DNA from: CAWUEZ02 sp963921355
GTDB taxonomy: Bacteria; Pseudomonadota; Alphaproteobacteria; Thalassobaculales; Thalassobaculaceae
NCBI GenBank assembly: GCA_963921355.3
Contig: OZ001190.1
Coordinates: 2,728,001-2,792,000, forward strand
Reading direction: 5' to 3'
Length of the DNA stretch: 64,000 nt
Shown: positions 9,599 to 18,580 of the stretch, piece by piece
Numbering within the stretch: position 1 is the first letter of the stretch
Layout: every line of letters starts with the position of its first letter
Translations under genes and position numbers: made by a program
The notes under the pieces: model-generated
Database searches by the model: none
What the model saw: the letters and a program-made list of their open reading frames with translations, nothing else
Told to the model about the DNA's origin: nothing

Positions 9599-10777
9599 AT
9601 GGAAGTCTTTGTCGCCGACTGGCTGAACCTGCTGATCCGCTGGGCGCATATGATTGCGGGCATCGGCTGGATCGGCACGTCGTTCTATTTCGTCGCCCTC
9701 GATATGTCGCTCAAGAAGCGGGAGGGCATGCCCGACGGCGTCCTCGGCACCGCCTGGGAGGTCCATGGCGGCGGCTTCTACCACGTCCAGAAATACATGG
9801 TGGCGCCGGCCGAACTGCCGAAGGACCTGATCTGGTTCAAGTGGGAGGCCTACCTCACCTGGTTCACCGGCATTCTGCTGATGGTGGTCCAGTTCTACTG
9901 GAACGCCGAAGCCTGGCTGGTCGATCCGGCGGTCATGGATCTCGATCCACTGACGGCGATCGCGATCTCGGCGATCAGCCTGGCGGTCGGCTGGTTCGTC
10001 TATGACGGGATCTGCCGCTCACCGCTCGGCCGCAACGTGATCGTGCTGGCGGTCACGGTCTTCCTGCTGATCCTGGCGGCAAGCTACTTCTACACCCACG
10101 TGTTCTCGGCCCGCAGCGCGCTGATCCATGTCGGTGCCTTCGTCGGCACGATCATGGCGGCCAACGTCTTCGGCATCATCATTCCGAACCAGAAGAAGAT
10201 CACCGCCTCCTTGGTGGCGGGCGAGGCGCCGGACCCTCGCCTCGGCGCGATGGGCAAGCAACGTTCGATGCACAACACCTATCTGACCCTGCCGGTGCTG
10301 GTGATGATGGTGAGCGGGCACTACCCGATGCTGACCAGCCATCCGGAGGCGTGGCTGATCGTCGGCCTGATCCTGGTGATCGGCGGGCTCGGGCGGCATT
10401 TCCTGGTCCGCCACGAGGTCGGCGACGGGCTGGACAAAATCGGCTGGTGCCTCCCGGTGATCGCCGTGGCGTTCGCCGCCGCGGTGTTCGTGACCTGGCC
10501 GCAGGACCGCACTTCCAGTGTCGCGGCGGTCGGGGATGAAGAGATTCTGGCGCTGACCCAGACCCATTGTCTGTCCTGCCACGCCACCAATCCGAGCCAC
10601 GAGGCCTTTGAACAGCCGCCCAAGAACGTGGTTCTGGAGACCTTGGATCAGTTCAGGCGTCACAAGCAGCAGATCATCGTGCAGACAGTTCAGAGCGAGA
10701 TCATGCCGCTTGGCAATGAAACCGGCATGACCCTTGAAGAACGGGCCCGCCTGGGCGCCTGGCTGCGGGACAACTGA
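9599..10777 (+). CDS. puuD: Cytochrome-linked urate oxidase PuuD
   Basis: Membrane-bound urate hydroxylase/oxidase that converts urate to 5-hydroxyisourate and passes electrons to the respiratory chain rather than to oxygen directly. The 392-residue protein has an N-terminal membrane domain beginning with LLIRWAHMIAGIGWIGTSFY, several later helices (such as AVTVFLLILAASYFYTHVF) with conserved His, and a C-terminal class-I cytochrome c domain with haem motif C324-LSC-H328 and a likely distal Met in EIMPLGN. The start at 9599 is preceded by GGGAGAAG. A longer reading from 9536 runs into the hairpin and is rejected. uraD follows after three bases. The HIU hydrolase that acts between the two was not found in this window. 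Confidence 0.93.
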   Translation: MEVFVADWLNLLIRWAHMIAGIGWIGTSFYFVALDMSLKKREGMPDGVLGTAWEVHGGGFYHVQKYMVAPAELPKDLIWFKWEAYLTWFTGILLMVVQFYWNAEAWLVDPAVMDLDPLTAIAISAISLAVGWFVYDGICRSPLGRNVIVLAVTVFLLILAASYFYTHVFSARSALIHVGAFVGTIMAANVFGIIIPNQKKITASLVAGEAPDPRLGAMGKQRSMHNTYLTLPVLVMMVSGHYPMLTSHPEAWLIVGLILVIGGLGRHFLVRHEVGDGLDKIGWCLPVIAVAFAAAVFVTWPQDRTSSVAAVGDEEILALTQTHCLSCHATNPSHEAFEQPPKNVVLETLDQFRRHKQQIIVQTVQSEIMPLGNETGMTLEERARLGAWLRDN

Positions 10778-10780
10778 GCC

Positions 10781-11281
10781 ATGGGTTTGTCATTGACCGA
10801 GGTGAACGCGCTCGGCGCCGGGGCCTTTGTCGAGGCCTTTGGCGACATCGCCGAACATGCGCCCTGGGTCGCCGAACGGGCCGAGCTGTTGCGGCCGTTC
10901 GCGGATCTGGACGCCATGATCGCGGCGTTCGGGGACGCGGTTGCCGATGCGTCCGAGACCGCCCAGCTGGCGCTGATCCGTGCCCATCCTGACCTCGCGA
11001 CCAAGGCCCGTTTGACGGCGGCATCGGCCAATGAGCAGGCGGGGGCGGGTCTCGACACTCTGTCCGCCGACGAGTTCGCGCGGTTCAGCGATCTGAACGG
11101 ACGCTACAAGGACCGTTTCGGCTTTCCGTTCATCTTCGCCGTCAAAGGGGCCACCAAGCATCAGATCCTCGCGAGCTTCGAGGCGCGGATCGACAATGAC
11201 GCCGCCGACGAGCTTGCGACGGCGCTGACCATGGTCAAACGCATCATGGGCTTTCGCCTGCGGGATCGGGTCGCGTCATGA
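10781..11281 (+). CDS. uraD: OHCU decarboxylase UraD
   Basis: 2-Oxo-4-hydroxy-4-carboxy-5-ureidoimidazoline decarboxylase gives (S)-allantoin, the last step of urate breakdown to allantoin. The 166-residue length fits the single-domain enzyme. Motifs are LIRAHPDLA, with the catalytic His in HPDLA, and LNGRYKDRFGFPFIFAVKG, the most conserved stretch of the family. It follows puuD by three bases and its stop overlaps guaD by ATGA (11278-11281). Confidence 0.93.
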   Translation: MGLSLTEVNALGAGAFVEAFGDIAEHAPWVAERAELLRPFADLDAMIAAFGDAVADASETAQLALIRAHPDLATKARLTAASANEQAGAGLDTLSADEFARFSDLNGRYKDRFGFPFIFAVKGATKHQILASFEARIDNDAADELATALTMVKRIMGFRLRDRVAS

Positions 11282-12621
11282 CCTGGGCCCGCGTCATCAC
11301 CGGCCAGCTTCTCGACTTCGTCGACGATCCGCGCACGGCGCCCGCCGACCGCACGGTCCGCCACGTGGCGCGCGGTGCCGTCGTCATCGACGACCGGGGC
11401 CGGATCGCCTGGCGTGGCGATCTCGCCGACCTGCCGACCGTGGCTGCCGACCTGCCGCGCGACGATCAGGGCGACAAGCTGGTCTTGCCGGGATTCATCG
11501 ACACCCACGTGCATTTCCCGCAGATGCGGATGCTGGCGGCCCCCGGGGCCGATCTGCTCGACTGGCTGGCCCGATTCACCTTTGCGGAGGAGGCGCGCTA
11601 CGCCGATCGCGCCCACGCCGCGGCTGCGGCCGAGACGTTTCTCGACCGGTTGCTGGCCCATGGAACGACCACGGCGGTGGCCTATGGCTCGTCCCACGCG
11701 ACCTCGGTCGACACCCTGTTCGAGGCGTCGCGCCGGCGTGGCATGGCCATGGCCGCTGGCAAGGTGATGATGGACTGCAATGCGCCGGAGAGCGTGACGG
11801 ACACGGCGGAGACCGGGGTGCGGGAGTCCGCCGACCTGATCGAGCGGTGGCACGGACGGGACCGGATGATCTACGCGATCACCCTGCGGTTCGCGGTCAC
11901 CTCGACCGAGGCGCAGATGGCGGCCTGCGGTGCCTTGCTGAAGGACCACCCCGACTGCCTGTTTCAGACCCACATCTCGGAAAGCGCCGGCGAGATCGCG
12001 GCCGTCGTGCGGCAGTTCCCCTGGGCCAGGGACTATACCGACGTCTACGACCACTTCGGGCTGATCACCGGGCAGGGCCTGTTCGGGCACGGCATCCATC
12101 TCAGCGAGCGGGAGTGCGCCCGCCTGGCGGAGACCGGCGGCACGGTGGTCCACTGCCCGACCTCCAACACCTTTCTCGGCTCCGGCCTGTTCGACATCGA
12201 CCATGTCGCCGACCCGCGCCGCCCGGTCGGCCTTGGGCTTGCGACCGATATCGGCGGCGGCACCAGCTATTCGATGATGGTCACCATGGGTGAGGCCCAT
12301 AAGGTCGCCATGCTCAAAGGCCGGCGGCTGCCGCCGTTTGAGGCCTTTCACATGGCGACCCGGGGGAACGCGCGCAGCATCGGCGCGGAGGCGGAAATCG
12401 GTACCCTCGAGCCCGGCTCTGTGGCCGACCTCGTGATCCTGGATCCCGAGGCGACACCGGTCCTGGCAGCCCGACACCCGCTGTCCGAAAGCCTCGAAGA
12501 TGTGCTGTTCGCGCTCATGCTGGTCGGCGATGATCGCGCCGTCGCAGAGACCTATGTCGCAGGCCGGCCCATGCTCGCGCGGGCCCGCGCCACCGCCGGT
12601 TCGAAGGAGACCGCTTCATGA
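11278..12621 (+). CDS. guaD: Guanine deaminase
   Basis: A zinc amidohydrolase that converts guanine to xanthine plus ammonia, feeding xanthine dehydrogenase. 447 residues. Visible motifs are LPGFIDTHVHFPQMRM (metal-binding HxH), DWLARFTFAEEARY, which is characteristic of guanine deaminase, TAVAYGSSHATS, CLFQTHISES (metal His), LAETGGTVVHCPTSNTFLGSG and GLATDIGGGTSYSMM (metal Asp). It overlaps uraD at its start and the aminohydrolase gene at its end by four bases each, so it is part of the same purine operon. Confidence 0.94.
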   Translation: MTWARVITGQLLDFVDDPRTAPADRTVRHVARGAVVIDDRGRIAWRGDLADLPTVAADLPRDDQGDKLVLPGFIDTHVHFPQMRMLAAPGADLLDWLARFTFAEEARYADRAHAAAAAETFLDRLLAHGTTTAVAYGSSHATSVDTLFEASRRRGMAMAAGKVMMDCNAPESVTDTAETGVRESADLIERWHGRDRMIYAITLRFAVTSTEAQMAACGALLKDHPDCLFQTHISESAGEIAAVVRQFPWARDYTDVYDHFGLITGQGLFGHGIHLSERECARLAETGGTVVHCPTSNTFLGSGLFDIDHVADPRRPVGLGLATDIGGGTSYSMMVTMGEAHKVAMLKGRRLPPFEAFHMATRGNARSIGAEAEIGTLEPGSVADLVILDPEATPVLAARHPLSESLEDVLFALMLVGDDRAVAETYVAGRPMLARARATAGSKETAS

Positions 12622-13451
12622 GTACCCCGTCCTACTACGTCCCGACCGGTGGTCTGCCGGCCCAGACCGAGCTGCTGTCGAGCAAGGCGGTATTCAAGAC
12701 AGCCTATGCGGTGATCCCCAGCACGGTGATGACCGACATCGTCACCAGCCTTCTGCCGTTCTGGGACAAGGCCCGGTTCTGGGTGATCGCCCGGCCGATG
12801 TCGGGCTTCGCCGAGACCTTCTCCCACTACATCGCCGAATTGGAGCCTGGGGGTGGGAGCCAGCAGCCGGAGAGCGATCCGGCGGCTCAGGCGGTTCTGT
12901 TCGTCGCCGCCGGCACGGTGTCGGTGTCGATCGCCGGGAACGGCCATGATCTCGGCCCTGGCGGTTACGCTTACATTCCGCCGGGCAGCGACTGGCAGGT
13001 GGTGAACCGGGCTTCCGAACCGGTCACGTGCCATTGGATCCGGAAGGCCTATCAACCGGTGGCGGGGCTGGGCCAACCGGATCCGGTCGTCGGGAACGAG
13101 GTGGATATCGCCCCGTCGCCGATGCCGGGGACCCAGGGCCGATGGTCGACGACGCGGTTCTTCGACACCGATGACCTGCGCTTCGACATGCACGTCAACA
13201 TCGTCAACTTCGAGCCGGGCGCCGTCATTCCGTTCCTGGAGACCCATGTCATGGAACACGGGCTCTATGTCCTGGAGGGCAAGGCCGTCTATCGGCTGAA
13301 CGAGGACTGGGTCGAGGTCGAGGCCGGCGACTACATGTGGCTGCGCGCGTTCTGTCCCCAGGCCTGCTACGCCGGCGGGCCCGGTCGCTTCCGCTACCTG
13401 CTGTACAAGGACGTGAACCGGCACATGCCGCTGTCCCTCGGCCCATCATGA
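12618..13451 (+). CDS. allE: (S)-ureidoglycine aminohydrolase (bicupin)
   Basis: Converts (S)-ureidoglycine to (S)-ureidoglycolate plus ammonia in allantoin catabolism. The 277-residue protein has two cupin halves: an N-terminal half around YIAELEPGGGSQQPE and a C-terminal half with NIVNFEPGAVIPFLETHVME, HGLYVLEGKAVYRLN and a terminal FCPQACYAGGPGRFRYLLYK, typical of UGHY/YlbA. It overlaps both guaD and allA by ATGA. Allantoinase and allantoate amidohydrolase, which act earlier, are not recognised next to it. Confidence 0.93.
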   Translation: MSTPSYYVPTGGLPAQTELLSSKAVFKTAYAVIPSTVMTDIVTSLLPFWDKARFWVIARPMSGFAETFSHYIAELEPGGGSQQPESDPAAQAVLFVAAGTVSVSIAGNGHDLGPGGYAYIPPGSDWQVVNRASEPVTCHWIRKAYQPVAGLGQPDPVVGNEVDIAPSPMPGTQGRWSTTRFFDTDDLRFDMHVNIVNFEPGAVIPFLETHVMEHGLYVLEGKAVYRLNEDWVEVEAGDYMWLRAFCPQACYAGGPGRFRYLLYKDVNRHMPLSLGPS

Positions 13452-14020
13452 GCCGGGAGATCCGGCTCGAAACACTGTCGGCCGATGCCTTCGCGCCATT
13501 CGGTGATCTGCTGGAGGCGACCGGCGACCCCGACATGATGATCAATGCCGGGCTGTGCGGACGCTTCCACGACCGGGCGCGCCTGGACTTCGCCGGCACC
13601 GGTGCCCGTACCGGGATCAGCCTGTTCCGATCGCGCGCCCGCAGCCTGCCCTACGATCTGGATCTGATGGAGCGCCATCCGCTGGGCTCCCAGGCCTTTC
13701 TGCCGATGTCGACCGACCCGTATCTGGTGATCGTCGCCCCCGACGAGGGTGGCCGTCCCGGCACGCCGCGGGCCTTTCTCGCCGGGGCGGGGCAGGGGGT
13801 GAACTATCTGCGCAACACCTGGCACGGCGTGCTCGCACCCCTGACCGACAACGCCGTGTTCGCGGTGGTCGATCGGATCGGCGACGGCGAGAATCTGGAA
13901 GAGCACGTCTTCGTCGAGCCGTACCGGATCGTCGACTGCCCCCGAGCCGCGAGCACTGGATCGGGTACCCCGGCGCCCTGGCTTCACTCGAAGCGTTCGG
14001 TCAGGTCTTTCGTCAATTGA
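13448..14020 (+). CDS. allA: Ureidoglycolate lyase
   Basis: Splits (S)-ureidoglycolate into glyoxylate and urea. 190 residues from ATG 13448, which overlaps the previous stop; an earlier in-frame reading at 13337 lies inside the aminohydrolase gene. The family stretches LSADAFAPFGDLLEA, INAGLCGRFHDRA, LMERHPLGSQAFLPM and NYLRNTWHGVLAPL are present; the HxLGSQ His and the RNTWHGVL His form the metal/substrate site. The last 37 bases overlap the end of the convergent LysR gene, so the C-terminal 20 or so residues are unusual and non-conserved. It ends the purine operon. Confidence 0.92.
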   Translation: MSREIRLETLSADAFAPFGDLLEATGDPDMMINAGLCGRFHDRARLDFAGTGARTGISLFRSRARSLPYDLDLMERHPLGSQAFLPMSTDPYLVIVAPDEGGRPGTPRAFLAGAGQGVNYLRNTWHGVLAPLTDNAVFAVVDRIGDGENLEEHVFVEPYRIVDCPRAASTGSGTPAPWLHSKRSVRSFVN

Positions 14021-14883
14021 TCCGCGAAGCGCGCGGCGGCAACGGGCAAGGTTCGTCCGCGCATCTGCCCCATGTAGATCAGGCCGGAAGGCACGTCGCG
14101 CTTGTCAATCGGGATTGTGACCATTCCGGGCGGCAGGCTGTCAGGGGGGAGGCCAATGGGGATCTGAAACGAGATGATCCCCTCGGTCATCACGTGGTAG
14201 CGCAGAAACTCGAAACTGTCGGTTTCGATGACCGGCGACATCTTGATCGTCGATCCTGTCAACGCGATCTCCAGCAGCTGCCGCACTCCGTATGCCGGTG
14301 TCGGCAAGGCGAACGGGTGTTCCAGACACTCCCGAAGTCGCAGCACACGGCTTTGCGCCAGCGGATGATCTGCCGACAAGATCGCATGCACCTGCTGGCG
14401 CACGGTCAGAATGGTCTGGAATTCGGTCAACCGGATGGGCTCGAAGACGATCGCTATGTCCGCCGTGTGATCCACCAGCGCTTGCTCGGCGGCTTCCCGG
14501 TCGCGGCGAAACACGCCGAACGTAACGCCGGGATGCTCGTGCCGATACTGCGCGATCTGGCCCGGGAGATAGGACAGAACGGCCTGGCTGCAGGCGATGG
14601 AAACGTGACCGCGCCGTTCGCCGGACAGGTCTGCGATCTGCGAGCGAAGACGCTCCATATCCGAGAGCTGCGTGCGGACGTGCTGGATCAGCAACTCACC
14701 CGCCGCGTTGAGTCTCACACCCCTTGGTAAGCGTTCGAAGATCGGGACGCCGAGGTCGTCTTCGATCGCCAGCAACCGCCGGTTCAAGGCTGTCGATGTG
14801 ATCGCCAGCGTGCTTGCCGCCTTACGGATCGAGCCCGCCCGCGCAACCGCATCGATAAAGCGCAATGTTGTCATATGTTTCAT
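13984..14883 (-). CDS. LysR-type regulator, divergent from atzF operon
   Basis: A transcription regulator of about 299 residues. The N-terminal winged helix-turn-helix is plain: LRFIDAVARAGSIRKAASTL then LNRRLLAIEDDLGVPIFERL and LNAAGELLIQHV. The effector domain follows, with FALPTPAYGVRQLLE and FHVMTEG-like stretches. The start is put at 14883, where GGGCAGGA lies just upstream and the length matches the family; ATGs at 14949, 14895 and 14874 are alternatives. It is divergent from atzF with about 240 bases between, and two T-N11-A boxes lie in its own leader. The layout recalls AtzR upstream of the cyanuric acid operon of Pseudomonas sp. ADP. The inducer is unknown. Confidence 0.88.
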   Translation of the reverse strand: MKHMTTLRFIDAVARAGSIRKAASTLAITSTALNRRLLAIEDDLGVPIFERLPRGVRLNAAGELLIQHVRTQLSDMERLRSQIADLSGERRGHVSIACSQAVLSYLPGQIAQYRHEHPGVTFGVFRRDREAAEQALVDHTADIAIVFEPIRLTEFQTILTVRQQVHAILSADHPLAQSRVLRLRECLEHPFALPTPAYGVRQLLEIALTGSTIKMSPVIETDSFEFLRYHVMTEGIISFQIPIGLPPDSLPPGMVTIPIDKRDVPSGLIYMGQMRGRTLPVAAARFADQLTKDLTERFE

Positions 14884-14898
14884 CGTCCTGCCCATAGC

Positions 14899-14936
14899 GC
14901 TGCAAAAAATGCAGCGGAATGCTGCAATCATAGCAG
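14899..14936. promoter_or_regulatory. Tandem LysR-type operator boxes
   Basis: Two dyad-symmetric T-N11-A sites lie exactly 22 bases (two helical turns) apart. Box 1 is GCTGCAAAAAATGCAGC (14899-14915, core TGC-N7-GCA at 14901-14913). Box 2 is CTGCAATCATAGCAG (14922-14936, core TGC-N7-GCA at 14923-14935). They sit 16-53 bases upstream of the likely regulator start and about 190 bases before atzF, as expected for recognition and activation sites of a divergent LysR promoter. The pattern is read directly; the binding protein is inferred from position. Confidence 0.7.
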
Positions 14937-15122
14937 AAGACAGCCTCACTCGAAGCCCGCACGGTTTTCATGTTGCGGGTGCGAACGGATTGGGGGGCTG
15001 CAAGACATCGCATCGGCACTGGGGAGTTCTGGGTCCGCCGCCGCGGCGCCGGCTCAGATGCTGGCGACTGTTCGGAACCCACCTCCAGCGGACGCCAAAC
15101 CGAGGACGGGGAATACGAGCCC

Positions 15123-16937
15123 ATGCTGGATCTGGCCTTCGACATCGCATCGCTCCATTCCGCCTACGACGCTGGAACGAGCCCGGTAGAGGTTATTGCG
15201 GAGTGCTACCGGCGGATCGCGGCGACTGACGATCCGGGCATCTTCATCACGCTCGTCCCTGAAGCGGTAGCCCGAGATGACGCAGCGAGGCTCGGCCCGT
15301 TCGATCGCACGGCCAAACCGCTCTGGGGCGTGCCGTTCGCGATCAAGGACAACATCGACGCAGCCGGCATCGAGACGACGGCCGGCTGTCCTGGTTTCGC
15401 CTATGAGGCCCCGGACGATGCGTTTACCGTTGCGCGACTGCGGGCCGCCGGCGCGATCCTGATCGGCAAGACCAATCTGGACCAGTTCGCCACCGGTCTG
15501 GTCGGCGTGCGTTCTCCCTTTCCACCGCCGAAAAACGCTCTGGATCCGGACATCGTTCCCGGGGGATCGAGTTCCGGCTCGGCCGTCGCGGTTGCCCGCG
15601 GTCTGGTGAGCTTCGCGCTCGGCTCCGATACGGCGGGGTCCGGTCGTGTCCCGGCGGCCCTGAACAACATCGTCGGCTTGAAACCGACCGTAGGGTCGAT
15701 TTCGGCAACGGGGCTCGTGCCCGCGTGCCGCACCGTCGACACGATCTCCATCTTCGCGCTGACGACCGAGGACGCCTACTGCGCCTTTCAGTCCGCCGCG
15801 GGCCATGACTCCGCCGACGCATTCTCAAAGGACGTGCCGGTGCCGGCTCTGACGGCGCCACCGCCACACCTCAGGATCGGCGTTCCCGAAGCATCGGGCC
15901 GGGAGTTCTTCGGCGACGCGGCCCAGGCGGAAATGTTCGATGCCGCGCTGGGCGCGCTGCGATCGACCGGTGGGAGCATTGTCGAAATCGACTTCTCTCC
16001 GTTCCATGACGTCGCGGAGATGCTCTACGGCGGCGTGTGGGTGGCCGAGCGCCATACCGTGGTCGGGCCGTTATTGGAGAGCGACCCGGACTCGGTACAT
16101 CCGGTCATCCGTCAGATTGTCGGCCAAGCGACGAAGTTCTCGGCAACCGATACCTTCCGGAGCCTGTACAGGTTGGAGGCGCTCCGGCGCGTCTGCGAAC
16201 AGGCGATGCAAGACGTCGACCTGCTGTGCGTACCGTCAATCCCGACCTTCTTCTCGGTTGCCGACCTGGAGGCCGATCCGATCGGTCCGAACACGAAGCT
16301 GGGCACGTATACGAACTTCGTAAACCTGCTGGGCCTGTGTGGCGTGACCGTCCCGGTTGGGACCAGGCGGGACGGCCGGCCGGCGAGCGTGACACTGCTG
16401 GCCCGTGCCGGACAGGACGACCTCGCCGCGGCGGTCGCCTCCCGCCTGCATCAAGGCGCGGGCGGAACGCTGGGCGCGACCGGATGGCCCTTGGTGCCGG
16501 CGCCGGAATGGGAGGTCGCTCCCACCGCGGATGAGACCACCGTCGCCGTCGTCGGTGCCCACATGTCCGGGTTGCCATTGAACGGCGAACTGACGCGTCT
16601 GGGCGGCCGCTTCCTCAAAACAGCGCAAACGGCGTCGGAGTACCGGCTGTATCGATTGGCGGGGTCGGTCCCGCTTGGGCCGGGCCTGGTTCGAACGGCG
16701 GATGGAGTGCCGATCGAACTGGAACTTTGGGCGCTTCCGACGACCCAACTCGGGGCATTTCTCAAAGGTGTTCCAGCACCCCTCGGTATCGGTTCGCTGA
16801 CCTTGCAGGACGGCACCCTGTCCAAGGGATTCATCTGCGAAACGGCCGGCCTGGATGGCGCGGTGGACATCACCGAGTACGGCGGATGGCGAGCCTACCT
16901 GGCGGCCGAGATGGGCAGCCAGCAGGCCACTCCGTAG
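15123..16937 (+). CDS. atzF: Allophanate hydrolase AtzF
   Basis: Hydrolyses allophanate to ammonia and CO2, the last step of urea-carboxylase and cyanuric acid/biuret pathways. 604 residues. The amidase domain has the Ser-Ser-Lys triad: Lys75 in PFAIKDNIDAAG, the GGSSSGSA loop (147-154) and nucleophile Ser173 in SDTAGSGRVPAAL. The diagnostic GLVPACRTVDTISIFALT follows. The C-terminal AtzF-specific domain is present (VVGAHMSGLPLNGELTRLGG, LPTTQLGAFLKGVPAPLGIG, ITEYGGWRAYL). The start at ATG 15123 has a GGGGA upstream; the longer reading from 14970 would enter the promoter region. No urea carboxylase gene is visible here. It leads an operon continuing through the ABC importer to atzE. Confidence 0.94.
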   Translation: MLDLAFDIASLHSAYDAGTSPVEVIAECYRRIAATDDPGIFITLVPEAVARDDAARLGPFDRTAKPLWGVPFAIKDNIDAAGIETTAGCPGFAYEAPDDAFTVARLRAAGAILIGKTNLDQFATGLVGVRSPFPPPKNALDPDIVPGGSSSGSAVAVARGLVSFALGSDTAGSGRVPAALNNIVGLKPTVGSISATGLVPACRTVDTISIFALTTEDAYCAFQSAAGHDSADAFSKDVPVPALTAPPPHLRIGVPEASGREFFGDAAQAEMFDAALGALRSTGGSIVEIDFSPFHDVAEMLYGGVWVAERHTVVGPLLESDPDSVHPVIRQIVGQATKFSATDTFRSLYRLEALRRVCEQAMQDVDLLCVPSIPTFFSVADLEADPIGPNTKLGTYTNFVNLLGLCGVTVPVGTRRDGRPASVTLLARAGQDDLAAAVASRLHQGAGGTLGATGWPLVPAPEWEVAPTADETTVAVVGAHMSGLPLNGELTRLGGRFLKTAQTASEYRLYRLAGSVPLGPGLVRTADGVPIELELWALPTTQLGAFLKGVPAPLGIGSLTLQDGTLSKGFICETAGLDGAVDITEYGGWRAYLAAEMGSQQATP

Positions 16938-16969
16938 TTGCAGATCAACGTTTCAGGAAGGAGAGACAC

Positions 16970-18574
16970 ATGCTCAGGCGCGACTTTCTCAAGGGGGCGA
17001 CGGTTCTTGCAGGCAGCGCCCTGCCGTTCATTCGCTCCCTGCCCGCGAGCGCGGCAGGCAACGGCGTCGTCGTGGTTGCCATGGGGCAGACGATCAACAG
17101 CCTCGACATCCACCGGACCGGGACCAACCGGCCAAGCTATCAGGTGGCGGTCAATATCTATGATCGGCTGGTCAGCTTCGGGACCAAGACGCTCGCCGAC
17201 GGAAGCCTGTCCTACGACTACTCGGTGATCGAACCGGAGGTGGCCGAGAGCTGGGAGACGGCCGACGAAGGCGGCGCGCTGGTCTTCAAACTCCGCCCTG
17301 AGGGCAAGTTCCATGACGGCTCGCCGATCACTGCGCATGACGTGAAATGGTCTTTTGACCGTGCTGTCTCGGTCGGTGGGTTTCCTACCGTGCAGATGAA
17401 GGCGGGGTCCCTGGAGAAACCCGAACAGTTCGAAGTGGTCGACGATTATACCTTTAAGATCCAACTTTTGCGGGCTTCAAAGCTAACTCTGCCGGATCTC
17501 GCCGTTCCGGTCCCGATGATCATCAACTCCAAGGTCGCCAAAGAACATGTGACCGCGGATGATCCTTGGGCGACGGAGTACCTCCATCGGACACCGGCCG
17601 GGTCCGGCGCGTTCAAAGTCGCGCGCTGGGATCCGGGCCAGCAACTGGTCTATGAGCGGAACGACAACTGGACCTCGGGCCCGGTGCCGGCGGTGAAGCG
17701 GGTGGTCGTTCGCGAGGTGCCGAGCCAGGCGACCCGGCGCGCGTTGTTCGAGCGGGGCGACATTCAGGTCACGTTCAATATGCCGAACAAGGACGCCAAG
17801 GAACTGTCCGGCGAAGAAGGCGTGACCATCGCATCGACGCCGGTGGAAAACGCGATCTATTGCTTGAACCCGAACCTCGCCTTCGAGCCGTTCAAGGACA
17901 AGAAGGTGCGTCAGGCCATCGCCTGGTCGGTTCCCTACGAGGACATCTTCCAGGCCGCGGCCTACGGTCGAGGCGTTCCGATGTGGGGCGGCAAGTCGAC
18001 CTCTCCGTCGGACATTGCGTGGCCCCAACCCTTTCCCTACTCGACGGATCTCGACAAGGCGAAGGCCCTGCTCGACGAGGCCGGCTACAAGTCGGGGTTC
18101 GAAGTGCCGCTCTCGATCTCGCTGAGCCAGACGGACTGGATGGAGCCGACCGCCCTGCTGGTCCAGGAGAACCTGGCCAAGATCGGAATCACGGCGACCA
18201 TCGAGAAGATCCCGGGCGCGAACTGGCGCACGGCGTCACTGGTCGAGAAGCGCCTGCCGCTTCATCTTGAGACCTTCGGCGGCTGGTTGAACTACGCCTG
18301 CTACTACTTCTTCTGGGCCTATCTGGAAGGGCATCTGTTCAACTCGTCGAACTATCGTAACGAGGAGATCGAAAAGCTCACCTCGGAGACACTGCACCTT
18401 GCCGTCGACGATCCGAACTATGCGCCGAGGATCAAGCGCATGATCGAGATCGCCTGGGACGAGGTACCGCGTATTGCCCTGTTCCAGCCGGCGCTCAATG
18501 TCGGAACGCGCGACATGTCCGGCTATGAGTACTGGTTCCATCGCCAGCTCGACGCCCGCGGCTTCAAGGCGTAG
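16970..18574 (+). CDS. Opp-type ABC importer, Tat-exported binding protein
   Basis: A periplasmic solute-binding protein of the peptide/opine/nickel class (SBP_bac_5), 534 residues. The signal peptide carries a twin-arginine motif RRDFLKG at residues 3-9 followed by a hydrophobic stretch and PASAA, so folded export by Tat is likely. The mature start VVVAMGQTINSLDIHRT and later EPEVAESWETADEGG, FKLRPEGKFHDGSPITAHDV are family hallmarks. The start at 16970 has AGGAAGGAGA nine bases upstream. It lies between atzF and its permeases, so the ligand may be a ureide or biuret-like compound rather than a peptide; that is inference. Confidence 0.9.
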   Translation: MLRRDFLKGATVLAGSALPFIRSLPASAAGNGVVVVAMGQTINSLDIHRTGTNRPSYQVAVNIYDRLVSFGTKTLADGSLSYDYSVIEPEVAESWETADEGGALVFKLRPEGKFHDGSPITAHDVKWSFDRAVSVGGFPTVQMKAGSLEKPEQFEVVDDYTFKIQLLRASKLTLPDLAVPVPMIINSKVAKEHVTADDPWATEYLHRTPAGSGAFKVARWDPGQQLVYERNDNWTSGPVPAVKRVVVREVPSQATRRALFERGDIQVTFNMPNKDAKELSGEEGVTIASTPVENAIYCLNPNLAFEPFKDKKVRQAIAWSVPYEDIFQAAAYGRGVPMWGGKSTSPSDIAWPQPFPYSTDLDKAKALLDEAGYKSGFEVPLSISLSQTDWMEPTALLVQENLAKIGITATIEKIPGANWRTASLVEKRLPLHLETFGGWLNYACYYFFWAYLEGHLFNSSNYRNEEIEKLTSETLHLAVDDPNYAPRIKRMIEIAWDEVPRIALFQPALNVGTRDMSGYEYWFHRQLDARGFKA

Positions 18575-18580
18575 GACCCG

